Shown here: piece by piece, positions 63,153 to 64,000 of the stretch | Position numbering within the stretch: the stretch's first letter is position 1 | Layout of the letters: every line of letters begins with the position of its first letter | From: Epithemia pelagica | Lineage: Eukaryota > Bacillariophyta > Bacillariophyceae > Surirellales > Surirellaceae | Length of the DNA: 64,000 bases | Reading direction: 5' to 3' | Assembly: GCA_946965045.2 (NCBI GenBank) | Contig: OX337232.1 | Coordinates: 2,418,001 to 2,482,000 of the forward strand | The notes under the pieces: generated by a model | What the model saw: only the letters and a program-made list of their open reading frames with translations | What the model was told of the DNA's origin: nothing | Database searches by the model: none | Translations under genes and position numbers: made by a program

Positions 63153-63373
63153 CGATGTAGATATACGCATGCACATGGAACGGCGGGTTCGGGGTCGTGC
63201 TTCTGTGGCATATAGGAGTAGGGGTTGACTGGTGCCGGTGGCGGTGATTCCGGTTGTCGCTGCGTTGGGGCTGTTGGCTGCGTTGGTGGAATCGTTGGGG
63301 GTGTTGTGTCGTCGGTCTTGCTGTCTTGGGGTCGTTTTTTAGCCGAACGACGTTTCGAACTGCTGCGAGGCAT

Positions 63374-64000
63374 GGTGTGTTTGTTGGTTATAGCGTCAGG
63401 AGAGGTGGACAATTTGGACTGGATTGTTTTTTGTGGGCAGAAAAACAAAGGAAAAACTGGTTGATTGTTGGTCGAAAGATGAATGGGAGGGTTGATGTCA
63501 GAGGGTTCGGTTCGGGTTGAATAGTGTGGAGGAAGCGAAGAGTGGGGAATGGGCTCCCCATTGCGTGCGTCGTTGCGCGGTGGTATCGTGGCCGTGCTGA
63601 TTCGGCCGAAAGGCCACGGTGGCGCTGCCCTGAAACTTGGCACAGGGGAAGCCATGGTGGCGACAAGGGCAAATGGACAGGTGGAAGGTGTGTAAAGGCC
63701 GGTGGTTCGTAGATAGTATCCTTATGGTCAATTGAACGGGTTCTTGTTTTTTTTTCGGTTCGGCACTTTTTGCTAGCTGGAAGATTCATGGGGTTAGGGT
63801 TAGGAAAAGGGTGAGTATACTCGTAAGAGTGTTGTATGAAGTATTGGTCATTATTGCCCTTTTCCCCAGGTTGAAGAAAACTTGTCTGATAACCTGTTGG
63901 GAGAATTATTCGCTTGTGTCATTTCGAATTTTACGAGTGCGCGGTAGAGAAAGATATTTTTTTTCTGCAAGACAATGGTGACATTATGGTATCCACAGAA
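63374..64000. other. Right-edge region, no gene called
   Basis: About 630 bases upstream of the ORF1 relic, possibly the leader of the non-LTR element. It includes a telomere-like doublet, ggggttagggttagg, near 63790-63804. The frame at 62960-63655 on the minus strand extends ORF1 upstream without good evidence. Confidence 0.35.

Larger units (their letters stand above)
57150..63373 (-). mobile_element. Degenerate non-LTR (LINE-like) retrotransposon
   Basis: A minus-strand unit with an ORF1 relic (63373-60992) followed, 8 bp later, by an ORF2 relic (60983-57155). Both are broken by stops, frameshifts, a GA microsatellite and an inserted fold-back element. The 3' end may coincide with a small GC-rich stem (ccccgctaagccgggg, near 57159-57174), 20-30 bp from the Harbinger-like element. 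No long terminal repeats are seen. The 5' boundary beyond 63373 is uncertain. Confidence 0.65.
60992..63373 (-). pseudogene. ORF1 relic of the non-LTR element
   Basis: The start is at MPRSSSKRRSAKKRPQ (63373), a basic N-terminus followed by a Pro/Thr-rich stretch. It is interrupted by a fold-back insertion at 62795-63152, resumes around 62790 (FHHESKNEEHRHAPVTGKLL) and meets an in-frame stop near 62555. It then continues (DIELFQDQAIRFVLQRWHQH, VLYIPACNNPNARAM), is broken by the GA/G microsatellite at 62192-62252, and runs on as 62146-61583 (globular, with WYGTFYQIHPFPPKDNDDEC). A single stop there precedes the in-frame segment 61471-60992 (Thr-rich, then EEILNFVAHVYAKDATKTEA). Family not recognised. 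The parts belong together because the last two segments share one frame and order is conserved with ORF2. Confidence 0.55.

Noticed and set aside
62960-63655. 231-codon minus-strand gene
   Set aside because: It mixes the ORF1 N-terminus with antisense reading of the inserted fold-back element and an unsupported 5' extension.

Overview
The window looks like nuclear DNA of a diatom (probably a pennate one; species not determined). The protein-coding genes have few, short GT-AG introns (82-265 bp). Several products carry secretory leaders with an AF-like cleavage site typical of plastid import in algae with complex plastids (Mg-chelatase H, an NmrA-like dehydrogenase, a 199-residue stroma-type protein). 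Gene content is algal/eukaryotic throughout: cytosolic Asp-tRNA synthetase, IMP4, polyprenol reductase, cyclic-nucleotide phosphodiesterases, an alpha-kinase and a 7TM receptor.

Positions 1-46000 are gene-rich. In order: a 5' gene fragment running off the left edge (minus); a chymotrypsin-fold-like protein with an in-frame TGA (plus); AspRS with an N-terminal WHEP-like domain (minus, 2 exons); an NAD(P)-binding plastid protein (minus, 3 exons); an RluA pseudouridine synthase (plus); CHLH (plus, 2 exons); a polyprenol reductase (minus) whose 3' end has been copied in tandem downstream; a CENP-V/GFA-like protein (plus); a plastid hypothetical (minus); a glycine-rich hypothetical (plus); two paralogous cyclic nucleotide phosphodiesterases facing away from each other (18.7-24.5 kb minus, 27.4-29.7 kb plus); a two-domain CrcB/FEX fluoride channel (minus, 3 exons); a TPR plus TylF-like methyltransferase (minus); a membrane-anchored dual-specificity phosphatase (plus); a vWA/zinc/alpha-kinase gene with a one-base frame break (plus); a small basic protein (minus); IMP4 (plus); and a receptor with four Cys-rich modules and seven membrane spans (plus).

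Positions 46031-64000 are almost entirely transposon. A roughly 0.8 kb Harbinger-like inverted-repeat element (TTA target duplication) begins 31 bp after the receptor gene. It is split by a 10.3 kb tyrosine-recombinase retrotransposon with split direct repeats (A1 - gag - RT/RNase H - YR - B1 - A2 - B2), the PAT/Ngaro architecture. This element also carries two overlapping antisense ORFs near its 3' end. Next to it lies a decayed non-LTR (LINE-like) element with an ORF1, and with a zinc-finger plus reverse-transcriptase ORF2 broken by frameshifts, stops, a GA microsatellite and an inserted fold-back element.

Several genes point to second-messenger signalling (two cyclic-nucleotide phosphodiesterases, a 7TM receptor, an alpha-kinase, a dual-specificity phosphatase), but nothing in the layout proves that they act together. 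No CRISPR array, tRNA or rRNA gene was found. All exon boundaries were read by eye from GT/AG signals and frame continuity.
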